Shown: piece by piece, positions 25,243 through 33,772 of the stretch | Numbering within the stretch: the first letter of the stretch is position 1 | Layout of the letters: each line of letters starts with the position of its first letter | Assembly (NCBI GenBank): GCA_017518705.1 | Contig: JAFWUC010000053.1 | Coordinates: 1-64,000, forward strand | Direction of reading: 5' to 3' | DNA: 64,000 nt | Origin: Clostridia bacterium | GTDB taxonomy: Bacteria > Bacillota_A > Clostridia > Christensenellales > Aristaeellaceae | Made by a program: the position numbers and the translations under genes | Notes under the pieces: model-generated | The model's database searches: none | Told to the model about the DNA's origin: nothing | What the model saw: only the letters and a program-made list of their open reading frames with translations

Positions 25243-27085
25243 GTTCGTCCTCCTTTACCGCAGCGCGGATCGCGTTTGCCGCGCTTTCCGCGTCCAGCCC
25301 GCACATCTTTTGCTGCTCCGCGACCGTCCCGGCGGGGATATACCTATCCGGCACGCACAGCAGGCTCACTTTGACTCCTTCAGGCGCGAGGGACGCGATC
25401 TCCTCGCCCAGACTGCCCGCGCGCACGCAGTCCTCCAGCACGAAAACGTGCCTATATCCGGCAAATACCCTGCCTAAAAGCGCCTCGTCTATAGGTTTTA
25501 AGAACCTGGCGTTCACTACGCCGCAGTCTATGCCGGAAACAGCCAGGAGACTCGCCGCCTCCCTCGCGGTCGCGAGCATCTTGCCGCAGGAAATGACGCA
25601 CACGCCCTTCCCGCGCTTTTCCTCGTCCCATTCCCCGATTTTAAACCCGGCGGCGCCGCCGTCAGGCAGACATTTGGGGTATTTGATCGCGAAAGGCGCA
25701 TCAGCCTTCAGGCTCAGATCCAGCATCTGCTTAAGCTCCGCCATGCAGGAAGGCACGCACACGGTGAGCCCCGGCAGTCCCCTGAGAAGCGGCGTGTCAA
25801 ACACGCCCTGGTGCGTCTCGCCGTCCGCGCCGCTTAATCCGCTTCTGTCTATAAGCAGCGTGACGGGCGCGCGGTTTAAGCAGATATTGACGTTTATCTG
25901 GTCGTAGGCGCGCTGCATGAACGTGGAATACAGCGCAAGATACGGTTTTAAGCCGTTTACAGCCATGCCCGCCGCCATGCCCGCGGCGTGGCCTTCCGCG
26001 ATCCCCACGTCACAGCATTTGTCCGGATATGCATCTTTGAACGCAGCCAGGCCCGTCCCGTCCAGCATCGCGGCGGATACGGCGCAGATCCTGCGGTCGG
26101 TCTCGGCGTTTTTTATCAGCCAGTCGGAAATGGCTTTCCCGCAGGAGGGCTCACATTCGGCTTTTTTCGGCTGCCCTGTTGCCCTGTCAAACGGCCCTAC
26201 GCCGTGGAATGCGCCAGGCGTCTTTTCGGCGGGAAGATAGCCTTTGCCCTTTTTCGTCACCACGTGCACGATCACAGGCACGTCATAAGTGAGCGCCCTC
26301 GAAAAGACCCTTTGCATTTCTTCGATGTCGTGGCCGTCTATGGGGCCCAGATACTCTATGCCCAGGCTCTCGAAAAACTGGTCGGATACGAACAGCACTT
26401 TGATCGCGTTCTTCACGCGGGTAAACAGTTTTTCCGTGGAGCTGCCGCCTTTGGGCAGCCTGTATATCAGCTTTTTGACGGTCTGCTTAAGCCCTCTGTA
26501 GCTCCCGCTCTGGCGCATGTGGGTCAGGTGCTTGGCCAGGGAACCCACGTTTTTTGAGATGCTCATCTCGTTGTCGTTGAGCACGATCAGCATTTTCGCC
26601 TTGGCGAGCCCCGCGTCGTTCAGGGCTTCGTACACCATGCCGCCGGTGAGCGCGCCGTCCCCCAGCACAAGCGCGATGTTGTAGTTTTCGCCTTTCAGGT
26701 CCCGCGCCCGCGCCATGCCGATGGCCAGAGACACGGAGTCGCTGGCGTGTCCGCTGCTTACGACGTCGAACTCGCTTTCGTCCCTGCGGGGAAAGCCGCT
26801 CACTCCGCCCGCCCGGCGCAGCGTGTCAAAGCGCGCGTACCTTCCCGTCAGCAGCTTGTGGGCATAGCATTGGTGCCCCACGTCGAAGAGCAGCTTGTCC
26901 TTCGGAGCGTTCAGTACACTGTGCAGGGCGATGGTAAGCTCCACCGCCCCTAAATTGCTCGCCAGATGCCCGCCGTTTCGGGACACCGTGTCTGTTATCT
27001 TTTCTCTTATCTCCCCCGCCAGCATCTGCTTGTCTTTCAAAGACAGGCTTTTGAGCTTAGCCGGGGTATCGATCTTTTCCAGCAT
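25235..27085 (-). CDS. dxs: 1-deoxy-D-xylulose-5-phosphate synthase
   Basis: A 616-residue thiamine-diphosphate enzyme that condenses pyruvate and glyceraldehyde-3-phosphate, the first step of the MEP isoprenoid pathway. The N-terminal domain has NGGHLASNLGAVELTIAL and the ThDP motif LGDGALTGGM; the pyrimidine-binding domain has LLIDRSGLSGADGETHQG. Length is normal. Its ATG lies one base after the ispA stop and has no clear Shine-Dalgarno, so it probably relies on translational coupling to ispA, which makes the next precursor. Confidence 0.97.
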   Translation of the reverse strand: MLEKIDTPAKLKSLSLKDKQMLAGEIREKITDTVSRNGGHLASNLGAVELTIALHSVLNAPKDKLLFDVGHQCYAHKLLTGRYARFDTLRRAGGVSGFPRRDESEFDVVSSGHASDSVSLAIGMARARDLKGENYNIALVLGDGALTGGMVYEALNDAGLAKAKMLIVLNDNEMSISKNVGSLAKHLTHMRQSGSYRGLKQTVKKLIYRLPKGGSSTEKLFTRVKNAIKVLFVSDQFFESLGIEYLGPIDGHDIEEMQRVFSRALTYDVPVIVHVVTKKGKGYLPAEKTPGAFHGVGPFDRATGQPKKAECEPSCGKAISDWLIKNAETDRRICAVSAAMLDGTGLAAFKDAYPDKCCDVGIAEGHAAGMAAGMAVNGLKPYLALYSTFMQRAYDQINVNICLNRAPVTLLIDRSGLSGADGETHQGVFDTPLLRGLPGLTVCVPSCMAELKQMLDLSLKADAPFAIKYPKCLPDGGAAGFKIGEWDEEKRGKGVCVISCGKMLATAREAASLLAVSGIDCGVVNARFLKPIDEALLGRVFAGYRHVFVLEDCVRAGSLGEEIASLAPEGVKVSLLCVPDRYIPAGTVAEQQKMCGLDAESAANAIRAAVKEDERG

Positions 27086-27086
27086 G

Positions 27087-27986
27087 TCAGTAAGTGCGTT
27101 TTGCCATATCCAGTGTCAGCTGTCTGAAATAGTCCGCCTTTTCGCCGAACACGTCCAGCACGGTAATCGCGCTTTCGGTAAGCTTTCCGGCGTATTCCAC
27201 GGCGCCTTCAAGTCCCATCAGGCTGACCGCGGTAAGCTTGCCCTCGGTCTCGTCTTTTCCTTTGGATTTGCCGAACTTGTCCGCTTCGGCGGTAACGTCC
27301 AGTATGTCGTCGGTCACCTGGAACAGGCGTCCGAAGTCTTCCGCAAACCGGGTGATCGCATCGATCTTGTCTTCATCCGCTCCCGCCAGATACGCCCCCG
27401 CCTGCACCGCGCCTATGAACATCGCGGCGGTCTTGCCTGCGTGTATGTAGCCTAACAGCTTTTCGTCCGCGTCAGGGCGCCCTTCGGCGAAAAGATCTGC
27501 GCACTGGCCCGCGATCATGCCCGTGACGCCCGCGCCCCTGGCAATGGCGTATATCGCTTTAAGCGCGTTTTCATGCCCGATTCGGCCGTTTATCGCCGTT
27601 TTAAGCATGGTCTCAAACGCATAATTCAGCAGCCCGTCTCCCGCCAGCACCGCCTGGCCCACGCCAAACACCACGTGGTTGGTGGGCTTGCCCCTGCGCA
27701 GGCAGTCGTCGTCCATGCCGGGCAGGTCGTCGTGGATGAGGCTGTAAGTGTGTATCATTTCCATGGCGCAGGCGTAATCCAGCGCTTCGGAAACGTCTCC
27801 GCCGTTCATCTCGCACGCTTTCAGCAGCATGCAGGGTCTTAACCGCTTTCCGCCAGCCAGAAGGCTGTAGCGCATGGATTCGGCCTGCAGGCCCGGGATC
27901 TCCCCGTCGGCAAAACCCTGTGTCTCGGGAAGCAGCTTTTCAAGCCTGTCCTCCACCAGCTGCTTAAGGATCGCAGGATCAGTCAT
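27087..27986 (-). CDS. ispA: Polyprenyl (farnesyl/geranyl) diphosphate synthase
   Basis: A 299-residue all-helical prenyltransferase that joins IPP and allylic diphosphates. The first Asp-rich motif is DDLPGMDDD near residue 90, preceded by ALDYACAMEMIHTYSLIH; the second is DDILD in FQVTDDILDVTAE. The position between xseB and dxs and its length agree with IspA. The chain-length residues ahead of the first motif suggest farnesyl diphosphate as product, though this is family-based. It overlaps xseB by 8 bases. Confidence 0.95.
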   Translation of the reverse strand: MTDPAILKQLVEDRLEKLLPETQGFADGEIPGLQAESMRYSLLAGGKRLRPCMLLKACEMNGGDVSEALDYACAMEMIHTYSLIHDDLPGMDDDCLRRGKPTNHVVFGVGQAVLAGDGLLNYAFETMLKTAINGRIGHENALKAIYAIARGAGVTGMIAGQCADLFAEGRPDADEKLLGYIHAGKTAAMFIGAVQAGAYLAGADEDKIDAITRFAEDFGRLFQVTDDILDVTAEADKFGKSKGKDETEGKLTAVSLMGLEGAVEYAGKLTESAITVLDVFGEKADYFRQLTLDMAKRTY

Positions 27987-28203
27987 TTTCCTCTTCCCCC
28001 TGCAAAAGCTTTTCTCCCTGGGAAGTGAGTTCGATGATCTTCCTGTCTCCCTCGTCCAGCAGCGCCTTAAGGCGGGAATACAGTTTCACGCCTTTCTGAT
28101 AGGCCTTAAAGCTGTCGTCCAGGCTCATTTCGCCTTTTTCCAGGGCGGACACGATCTCCTCCAGTTCCGCCATGCCCGATTCAAACGAAAAGCGTTCTTC
28201 CAT
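27979..28203 (-). CDS. xseB: Exodeoxyribonuclease VII small subunit
   Basis: A 74-residue helical protein, the small chain of the nuclease that degrades single-stranded DNA from either end. Characteristic blocks are FESGMAELEEIVSALEKGEMSLDDSFKAY, quoted as ELEEIVSALEKGEMSLDDS, and GVKLYSRLKALLDEGDRKI. It follows xseA without spacing and overlaps ispA. Confidence 0.95.
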   Translation of the reverse strand: MEERFSFESGMAELEEIVSALEKGEMSLDDSFKAYQKGVKLYSRLKALLDEGDRKIIELTSQGEKLLQGEEEND

Positions 28204-29415
28204 TTATGTGTTCCTCCTGACCAGAGTCACCCTGGCGTCAAACTCGCCGCCCTTCATTTCGACGGTCAAGCTCCGCCCCTGTTCCACCATATCGATATCC
28301 GTCAAAAACTCGTCCCCGGACCTTACGCAGGCGTATCCCCGCTTTTTGACATTTTCGGGGTTGAGGCTCTCCAGCATGCGGCCCAGATTGTCCAGCGCAG
28401 TCCGTTTTTTGTCCGCCAGCCGTTTTCCGGACGCGCCCAGTTTCTCAAAGCAGCTCTCCAGGTTCTCCCGCCGCCTCAGTATGAACGCCTCCCGGGGCCG
28501 CGCGAAGGGATATGCCCGGGCGATGGCCGAAAGCCTTAACCGTCTGGCCTGCTGGGATGAAACCATCAGCGCGTTCAAGCGTCTGAACAGGTGGTTTACG
28601 TTTTCCAGCCCTTCTCTTACGTCCATTACCGCGAGTTCGGCGGCATTGGACGGCGTGGACGCCCTTAGATCGGCGGCGAAATCCGCTATGGAAAAGTCCG
28701 TTTCGTGGCCCACGCAGCTGATGACGGGCGTACGGGCGTTAAAGATCGCCCGCGCCACGATCTCCTCGTTGAAAGGCCACAGGTCTTCCATGGAGCCGCC
28801 GCCCCGTCCCGCCAGTATGACCTCCACCCGGGGATCGTCGTCCAGCCTCGCTATGGCGGCCGCGATCTCGTTTTCCGCGCCTTTCCCCTGCACCGCGCAA
28901 GGAGCGATGATTATGTTTATGCGGGGATTCCGGCTCCGGGCGACCTTGATTATGTCCCTTATCGCCGCGCCGCTTAAGGAGGTAGCTACGCCGATGGTGG
29001 AGACTTTCAGCGGAATAGGCTGCTTGGCGGCTTCGTCGAACAGTCCTTCCAGCATCAGCTTGTTTTTAAGCTGATTGAATTTCTCGAACAGGTTGCCGAT
29101 GCCTTCCTGCTTCATGGAGGCCACGACCAGCTGATATTTGCCCGTGGGCGGATACAGCGTGGCCTGTCCCATAACGACCACCTTCTGCCCCACTTTCGGA
29201 ACGAAGGTCAGCCGCTGCACGCTGGTGCGCCACATGGCGCAGCTCACGCTGGACATCTCGTCCTTGAGCGTGAAATACGCGTGCCCGCTGCCCGCCTGCA
29301 GCTTATACTCGCTTATCTCGCCCTTTACCACCGCATTTTTGAGCAGCGGGTCCTGGCTTAAGCGGGTCTTGACGTATTCGTTTAGCTGCGATACGCTTAA
29401 GGCTGTGTCAGGCAT
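28204..29415 (-). CDS. xseA: Exodeoxyribonuclease VII large subunit
   Basis: A 403-residue catalytic subunit. The N-terminal OB fold (LSVSQLNEYVKTRLSQDPLL, GEISEYKLQAGSGHAYFTLK) binds single-stranded DNA; the catalytic domain carries the family blocks IGVATSLSGAAIRDI, GRGGGSMEDLWPFNEE and CVGHETDFSIADFAAD. A helical C-terminal region contacts XseB. It overlaps folD by 8 bases and abuts xseB. Confidence 0.97.
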   Translation of the reverse strand: MPDTALSVSQLNEYVKTRLSQDPLLKNAVVKGEISEYKLQAGSGHAYFTLKDEMSSVSCAMWRTSVQRLTFVPKVGQKVVVMGQATLYPPTGKYQLVVASMKQEGIGNLFEKFNQLKNKLMLEGLFDEAAKQPIPLKVSTIGVATSLSGAAIRDIIKVARSRNPRINIIIAPCAVQGKGAENEIAAAIARLDDDPRVEVILAGRGGGSMEDLWPFNEEIVARAIFNARTPVISCVGHETDFSIADFAADLRASTPSNAAELAVMDVREGLENVNHLFRRLNALMVSSQQARRLRLSAIARAYPFARPREAFILRRRENLESCFEKLGASGKRLADKKRTALDNLGRMLESLNPENVKKRGYACVRSGDEFLTDIDMVEQGRSLTVEMKGGEFDARVTLVRRNT

Positions 29416-30262
29416 ATTGGCTCCCGGCTGCGGCCATGGTGTTCTTAAGCAGCATGGCGATCGTCATCGGCCCCACGCCTCCGGGCACGGGGGTTATGTA
29501 TGCGGCCGCTTCCGACGCGCTTTCAAAGTCCACGTCGCCCACGATCCTGCCGTCATCCAACCGGTTTATGCCCACGTCTATTACGCAGCAGCCTTTTTTG
29601 AGCATTTCGCCTTTGATGATGCCCGGCTTGCCCACCGCCGCCACGACTATGTCGGCGTTAGAGAGGTAAGCACCCAGGTCTTTGGTCTTCGAGTGGCACA
29701 GCGTGACCGTAGCGTTTTCCCGTGTGAGCATTACCGCCAGGGGCTTGCCCACAAGATTCGACCTGCCTACTATAACGGCGTTTGCGCCCTGAATGGGTAT
29801 TTCGTACCTTTTGAGCAGTTCGATGCAGCCCCTGGGCGTGCAGGGTTCCAGCAGTGCTCTGTCTCGGAACATTTCGCCCGCGTTCACGGCGCTGAAGCCG
29901 TCCACGTCCTTGGTTGGACTTACCGAGCGCACGACTTGTTCCGCGTCTATCCGGGACGGCAGGGGCAGCTGCACCAGAATGCCGTTGACGCTTTTATCAT
30001 TATTCAGCTTTTCCACTTCGGCAAGAACTTCCTGCGTGGTCGAGTCCTCGTCAAGTAGCACAGATACGGACTCTATCCCCACATTCCGGCACGCCTTCTG
30101 CTTGTTTCTCACATATATTGCGCTGGCGGGGTCGTTCCCCACCATAACTACTGCGAGACAGGGCTTAATGCCGTTTTGCGCGAAAAACGCTTCCGCATCG
30201 CGCCTGACTTCACCGCGCACTTCGGCGGCGATCCGCTTGCCGTCTATGATCTCAGCCATCAT
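29408..30262 (-). CDS. folD: Bifunctional methylenetetrahydrofolate dehydrogenase/cyclohydrolase FolD
   Basis: A 284-residue enzyme interconverting methylene-, methenyl- and 10-formyl-tetrahydrofolate. Family blocks are the catalytic Lys in YVRNKQKACRNVGI, GILVQLPLPSRID, DVDGFSAVNAG, and the NADP-binding VIVGRSNLVGKPLAVML. Two adjacent ATGs (30262 and 30259) are possible; AAGGG upstream does not clearly decide, so the longer form is given. It overlaps the TsaD-like gene by 4 bases and xseA by 8. Confidence 0.96.
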   Translation of the reverse strand: MMAEIIDGKRIAAEVRGEVRRDAEAFFAQNGIKPCLAVVMVGNDPASAIYVRNKQKACRNVGIESVSVLLDEDSTTQEVLAEVEKLNNDKSVNGILVQLPLPSRIDAEQVVRSVSPTKDVDGFSAVNAGEMFRDRALLEPCTPRGCIELLKRYEIPIQGANAVIVGRSNLVGKPLAVMLTRENATVTLCHSKTKDLGAYLSNADIVVAAVGKPGIIKGEMLKKGCCVIDVGINRLDDGRIVGDVDFESASEAAAYITPVPGGVGPMTIAMLLKNTMAAAGSQYA

Positions 30263-31200
30263 GTCCCTTCTTTCAGCAGTCTGTCCCCTATCAGCGCCAC
30301 GCCGCAGGCATTGTCGCCCGAAAGCTCCTTTTTGCCCCAGTATATCTCCGTTTCGTCCCTGAGCTTCTTTATCCTGCGGCTCACTTCGCGCCTGAACAGC
30401 GGCGACGAAGCCACTCCGCCCATCATAAGCACTTTTTTGAGCCCCGACGCGTCGCAGGCGTTCACCGCCAGCCTGGCTATGGTCCTGGCCAGGAACGAAT
30501 ACGTCTCCACGGCCGCGTCCTCGGGCGCGGCACCGCCGTCTATTAACCGGTTTATCGCGTTTTCCGCCCCGGAAAGCGACGCCGAGAGCCCCTTTACGCT
30601 GACTCCCACCAGGCTCCTTTCGCTGCCGTTCACCGCCAGTTTTTCCAGTTCCGGCCCCGCAGGGAAGGGCAGGCCCAGTTTTACGCCTATCCTGTCCACC
30701 AGCTGCCCTGCGTGCAGATCGTTTGAACCGCCCAGAAGGCTGACCTTAAGGCCTTTTTCCACCCTGAGCGCCTCGGTCGTACCGCCTGACAGGTGCATGG
30801 CTACAAAGCTGTCGTCATTCAAGCCGCTTTCATACAGCGCGGCAGCTACGTGCCCCTGCTGATGCGTGGTGAAGAACAGCGGCACGCCCAGCGTCCGGGC
30901 TATCACCCGCGCGAACGCCGTTCCCGCCGCGAACACGGGCATATAGCTGCCGGGCACGTCCCTGGGCGCCCGGGATACGCACACGCAGGCGATCTTAGCG
31001 TCCGCCTCGTCCATAAGCTCTTCGTACAGTTCCGGCAGGTTCCTGACATGCTGGAACACGCCGTCGGACTGCCTTAGACCCCTTTCGCCCCGGGGCACGC
31101 TCAAGAGTTTTCTTTTGGATAATACAACAACACCCTCCCCTGCCAGGGCAAGGGAGGTGGTGTAGCAGCTGGTATCTATTCCAATGGCAACTTCAGGCAT
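30259..31200 (-). CDS. TsaD/Gcp-like protein (paralogue of the tRNA threonylcarbamoyl transferase)
   Basis: A 313-residue ASKHA-fold protein of the Kae1/TsaD superfamily. It has the N-terminal IGIDTSCYTTSLAL (TsaD normally IETSCDETA), the iron-binding pair HQQGH near residue 112, SGGTTEALRV, and a C-terminal MMGGVASSPLFRREVSRR. Divergence from true TsaD, especially at the N-terminus, and its position between nusB and folD suggest the clostridial paralogue usually annotated as O-sialoglycoprotein endopeptidase. No tsaB or tsaE is adjacent. Activity in t6A formation is not assured. Confidence 0.85.
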   Translation of the reverse strand: MPEVAIGIDTSCYTTSLALAGEGVVVLSKRKLLSVPRGERGLRQSDGVFQHVRNLPELYEELMDEADAKIACVCVSRAPRDVPGSYMPVFAAGTAFARVIARTLGVPLFFTTHQQGHVAAALYESGLNDDSFVAMHLSGGTTEALRVEKGLKVSLLGGSNDLHAGQLVDRIGVKLGLPFPAGPELEKLAVNGSERSLVGVSVKGLSASLSGAENAINRLIDGGAAPEDAAVETYSFLARTIARLAVNACDASGLKKVLMMGGVASSPLFRREVSRRIKKLRDETEIYWGKKELSGDNACGVALIGDRLLKEGT

Positions 31201-31597
31201 TTTTGAGTTTCCGCATCAGACTTCCGAGCACTCCGTTTATATACGCGCCGGATTTCTCGTCGGAATACTGTTTGGCGATGTCTACCGCATCGTTTATGGC
31301 GCTGCCGGCAGAACCGGTGCAGTAAATGATCTCCCATGCAGTGCTCAGCAGAATGGCGTAATCCACTTTCGGCAGCCTGTCAAGTGTCCAACCTTCCGCC
31401 AGCAGACCCTCAAGCGATTTATCGATCTCGGCTTTATTCCGCTTCACGCCTTCGGCGATCGCATTCATAAAATCCGTTTCTTCTTCGCCGGGGGCTATAT
31501 TGAGCAGGTCCGTCAGCGTGCTTTCGCCGCCTTCGCCGCCCATGATGTATTCGTAGACCAGCTTGACTGCCGCTACGCGCGCGCTCGTTTTGTCCAT
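31193..31597 (-). CDS. nusB: Transcription antitermination protein NusB
   Basis: A 134-residue helical RNA-binding protein that, with NusE (S10), promotes rRNA antitermination. Blocks include ARVAAVKLVYEYIMGGEGG, VDYAILLSTAWEIIYC and the C-terminal AINDAVDIAKQYSDEKSGAYINGVLG, quoted here in part as AVDIAKQYSDEKSGAYINGV. Length is normal. It starts three bases after the asp23 stop and overlaps the TsaD-like gene by 8 bases. Confidence 0.96.
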   Translation of the reverse strand: MDKTSARVAAVKLVYEYIMGGEGGESTLTDLLNIAPGEEETDFMNAIAEGVKRNKAEIDKSLEGLLAEGWTLDRLPKVDYAILLSTAWEIIYCTGSAGSAINDAVDIAKQYSDEKSGAYINGVLGSLMRKLKNA

Positions 31598-31600
31598 AGG

Positions 31601-32107
31601 CTATTCCTTTGCGGACCCGTTATCGGGATCCGTCTGCCCTTCCAGCTGTTTGCCTTCCCGGGCGTTCTTTTCGCTGAGCAGATAATTGCGGTACTCCATC
31701 TCGGCGTTCTCACGGTTCTCCTTGGCGAAGGAAAGCCCCGTCACGTGCACGTCCACGTTGTTCACGCGCATGTTGGTCATGGTCTCGATGGTCTTTTTGA
31801 TGTTTTCCTGTATGCTGCGGCATACTTCCTGCACGGAATAGCCGTACTCCACCACTACGCTCACGTTCACGGAGACGTTCTGCTCATCCACGTCCACCTT
31901 CACGCCGCGGGTGATGTTTTTGATGTTGTTGGCGTTCTTGCTTTTGCGCCTGTCGGCCGCCAGCCCCTGGTAACGCACCATGTTGGCTATGCCTTCCACC
32001 TCGGTCAGGGCAATGCCCGCGATGGTCTGGATCACGTCAGAGGCAAAATACACCGCGCCGTTGGCTCCGGTGTCTATTTTCATATCCACAGTCTTGTCTT
32101 CAGGCAT
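31601..32107 (-). CDS. Asp23/Gls24-family envelope stress protein
   Basis: A 168-residue DUF322 protein (VYFASDVIQTIAGIALTEVE, then VKVDVDEQNVSVNVSVVVEY and EVCRSIQENIKKTIETMTNM). Family members are abundant cytoplasmic proteins tied to alkaline or envelope stress and, in Bacillota, the one before nusB is a standard neighbour. The start at 32107 is preferred because GGAGGG lies just upstream; the ATG at 32122 would place that ribosome site inside the gene. It is first in the twelve-gene minus-strand run and has its own promoter. Confidence 0.92.
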   Translation of the reverse strand: MPEDKTVDMKIDTGANGAVYFASDVIQTIAGIALTEVEGIANMVRYQGLAADRRKSKNANNIKNITRGVKVDVDEQNVSVNVSVVVEYGYSVQEVCRSIQENIKKTIETMTNMRVNNVDVHVTGLSFAKENRENAEMEYRNYLLSEKNAREGKQLEGQTDPDNGSAKE

Positions 32108-32138
32108 TTTCGGGCCCTCCATACGTTTTGCTGTACAG

Positions 32139-32167
32139 ATTATAGCAGATTATTTGATAAAACGCAA
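32139..32167 (-). promoter_or_regulatory. Promoter of the asp23-nusB-...-udk run
   Basis: On the minus strand TTGCGT (32162-32167) and TATAAT (32139-32144) with a 17-base spacer, 31 bases before the asp23 ATG. Confidence 0.8.
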
Positions 32168-32193
32168 ATCTGTGCCAAAGACTTAAAGAAAAT

Positions 32194-32222
32194 TTGACCC
32201 TCGAAAGGCTTTATGGTAGAAT
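32194..32222 (+). promoter_or_regulatory. Promoter of the CXXC peptide/FeS-thioredoxin genes
   Basis: TTGACC (32194-32199), 17-base spacer, TAGAAT (32217-32222). It is back-to-back with the asp23 promoter, whose -35 lies 27 bases away. Confidence 0.7.
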
Positions 32223-32238
32223 AAGCGCGGTGATTTGT

Positions 32239-32376
32239 GTGAAAAAGCGTACCGTCAGGCTGGTCATCGCAATGCTGGCGCTGGCTCTGATCGTTCTTGG
32301 GCTGGCAAACGGGCAGGCGCGGGACGTACTGAACAAGGCGATAAACATCTGCACGGAGTGTCTGGGGCTTGGATAA
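32239..32376 (+). CDS. CD1871A-family CXXC-motif small membrane protein
   Basis: A 45-residue protein too short for most gene finders. It has one membrane segment (VRLVIAMLALALIVLGLANG) and ends with NKAINICTECLGLG, the conserved CxxC tail of the CD1871A family known from Clostridia. GTG at 32239 follows GGTG by 4 bases; a GTG three codons earlier is possible. It overlaps the FeS/thioredoxin gene by 8 bases. The CxxC beside the membrane may exchange electrons with the neighbouring thioredoxin domain; that is inference. Confidence 0.85.
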   Translation: MKKRTVRLVIAMLALALIVLGLANGQARDVLNKAINICTECLGLG

Positions 32377-33736
32377 GCTTGGTAAACCGCGCCCTTCGAA
32401 GCGCCGACTGATACAGCTTTATTCCGCCCTCCTGTACAACGCCCACATAAGGGGCTTTGTCAGCGGAAAGCTGTACCGGGGACAGCTGAAAAACCTGTGC
32501 GTGCCGGGGCTCAACTGCTATTCCTGCCCGGGCGCGGTAGCGGCGTGCCCTCTGGGCGCGCTGCAAAACGCGCTTAGCCAGTCTTCAAGGGGCATTCCGT
32601 ATTACGCGCTGGGGATACTGCTTCTGTTCGGTTTGCTTCTGGGGCGCACGGTGTGCAGTTTTCTGTGCCCCGTGGGGCTTGTGCAGGAACTGCTGGACAA
32701 GCTGCCTCTGCCAAAGCTCAAAAAGAGCCGCGTGACCAGAGCGCTGTCATACCTTAAATACGTCATCCTTGCGGTGTTCGCCGTCGGGCTGTCGCTGGCG
32801 CTCGGCTACCCCGCCTTCTGCAAATATATCTGCCCCGCAGGCACGCTGGAAGGTTCCCTGCCCCTGCTCGCAAACCCGAACAATTCTGCGCTTACGAAAC
32901 TGCTGGGCGCTCTGTACGCCAACAAACTCGTACTGCTCATACTTTTTCTGCTGTCCTTCTGTTTCGTATACCGCCCGTTCTGCCGCTTCGTGTGCCCCCT
33001 GGGCGCGGTCTACAGCCTGTTCAATCCCGTCAGCTTATTCGGCGTCACCCTGGACAAGGCAGCCTGCGTGGACTGCGGAAAATGCTTCCGGGTCTGCAAA
33101 ACCGACATAAAGCATGCAGGAGACCGGGAATGCGTGTCCTGCATGGCATGCGTGGACCAATGCCCCGTGAACGCCATTTCCTTCAGGCTCCCCTGGAAAA
33201 AAACTTCGAAACAGAAAAGCCCGCTTAAGCGCCTTATCGCACCGCTGGCTGTAGCTGTGCTCGTGTGCCTGGTGCTGTCGGTCAATATATATCCGCAGGA
33301 AGAAGCAGCCGCGCCTTTTGCTTTAGGCAGCCCCTGCCCCGCCTTTTCCCTGACGCTCGACAGCGGCAAAGTCATTACGCAGGACGACTTTATGGGCAGG
33401 CTGAGCGTGATAAACTTCTGGGCCACGTGGTGTTCTCCCTGCGTCGCCGAGCTCCCGGAGTTTGAGCGCCTGTACCGGAAATACGCGCCAGACGTGTATT
33501 TCTGCGCCGCCGACGCCTTCACGGAGACGGGCGACGCCGCTGCCTTCTGGCAGGAACGCGGTTACACCATCCCCCTCGCTTTCGACGACGGCAGCGCCAT
33601 AAAGGCGTTCGGAGACTGGGACGCCCTGCCCGTGACCGTGATACTGGGCGCGGACGGGATCATCCTTTACAACGCCCCCGGCGCGTTCAGGGCAGGCGAA
33701 CTGGAAAAACTGCTGGAAGAGCATTTGGCAAAATAA
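32369..33736 (+). CDS. NapH-like 4Fe-4S membrane protein fused to a TlpA-type thioredoxin domain
   Basis: A 455-residue two-part redox protein. Residues 1-290 resemble NapH/YccM: several membrane segments, repeated Cys-containing turns (CSFLCPVGLVQE, CKYICPAGTLEG, CRFVCPLGAVYS), then two ferredoxin motifs CVDCGKCFRVCK and CVSCMACVDQCP. After one more membrane segment (about 290-307) follows a TlpA/ResA thioredoxin domain with active site WATWCSPC at 351-358, expected outside the membrane. Translation starts at TTG 32369 inside the end of the CXXC peptide gene. Together they look like a quinol-to-thiol electron relay that reduces extracytoplasmic disulfides. Partner and substrate unknown. Confidence 0.85.
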   Translation: MDKLGKPRPSKRRLIQLYSALLYNAHIRGFVSGKLYRGQLKNLCVPGLNCYSCPGAVAACPLGALQNALSQSSRGIPYYALGILLLFGLLLGRTVCSFLCPVGLVQELLDKLPLPKLKKSRVTRALSYLKYVILAVFAVGLSLALGYPAFCKYICPAGTLEGSLPLLANPNNSALTKLLGALYANKLVLLILFLLSFCFVYRPFCRFVCPLGAVYSLFNPVSLFGVTLDKAACVDCGKCFRVCKTDIKHAGDRECVSCMACVDQCPVNAISFRLPWKKTSKQKSPLKRLIAPLAVAVLVCLVLSVNIYPQEEAAAPFALGSPCPAFSLTLDSGKVITQDDFMGRLSVINFWATWCSPCVAELPEFERLYRKYAPDVYFCAADAFTETGDAAAFWQERGYTIPLAFDDGSAIKAFGDWDALPVTVILGADGIILYNAPGAFRAGELEKLLEEHLAK

Positions 33737-33766
33737 AAAGGAGCGGCCTGCATGCCGCTCTTTTTA
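33735..33766. terminator. Bidirectional terminator between the FeS-thioredoxin and APH-like genes
   Basis: AAAAAGGAGCGGC pairs with GCCGCTCTTTTT, symmetric on both strands, placed 7 bases before the minus-strand stop codon. Confidence 0.88.
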
Positions 33767-33772
33767 TGCTGT

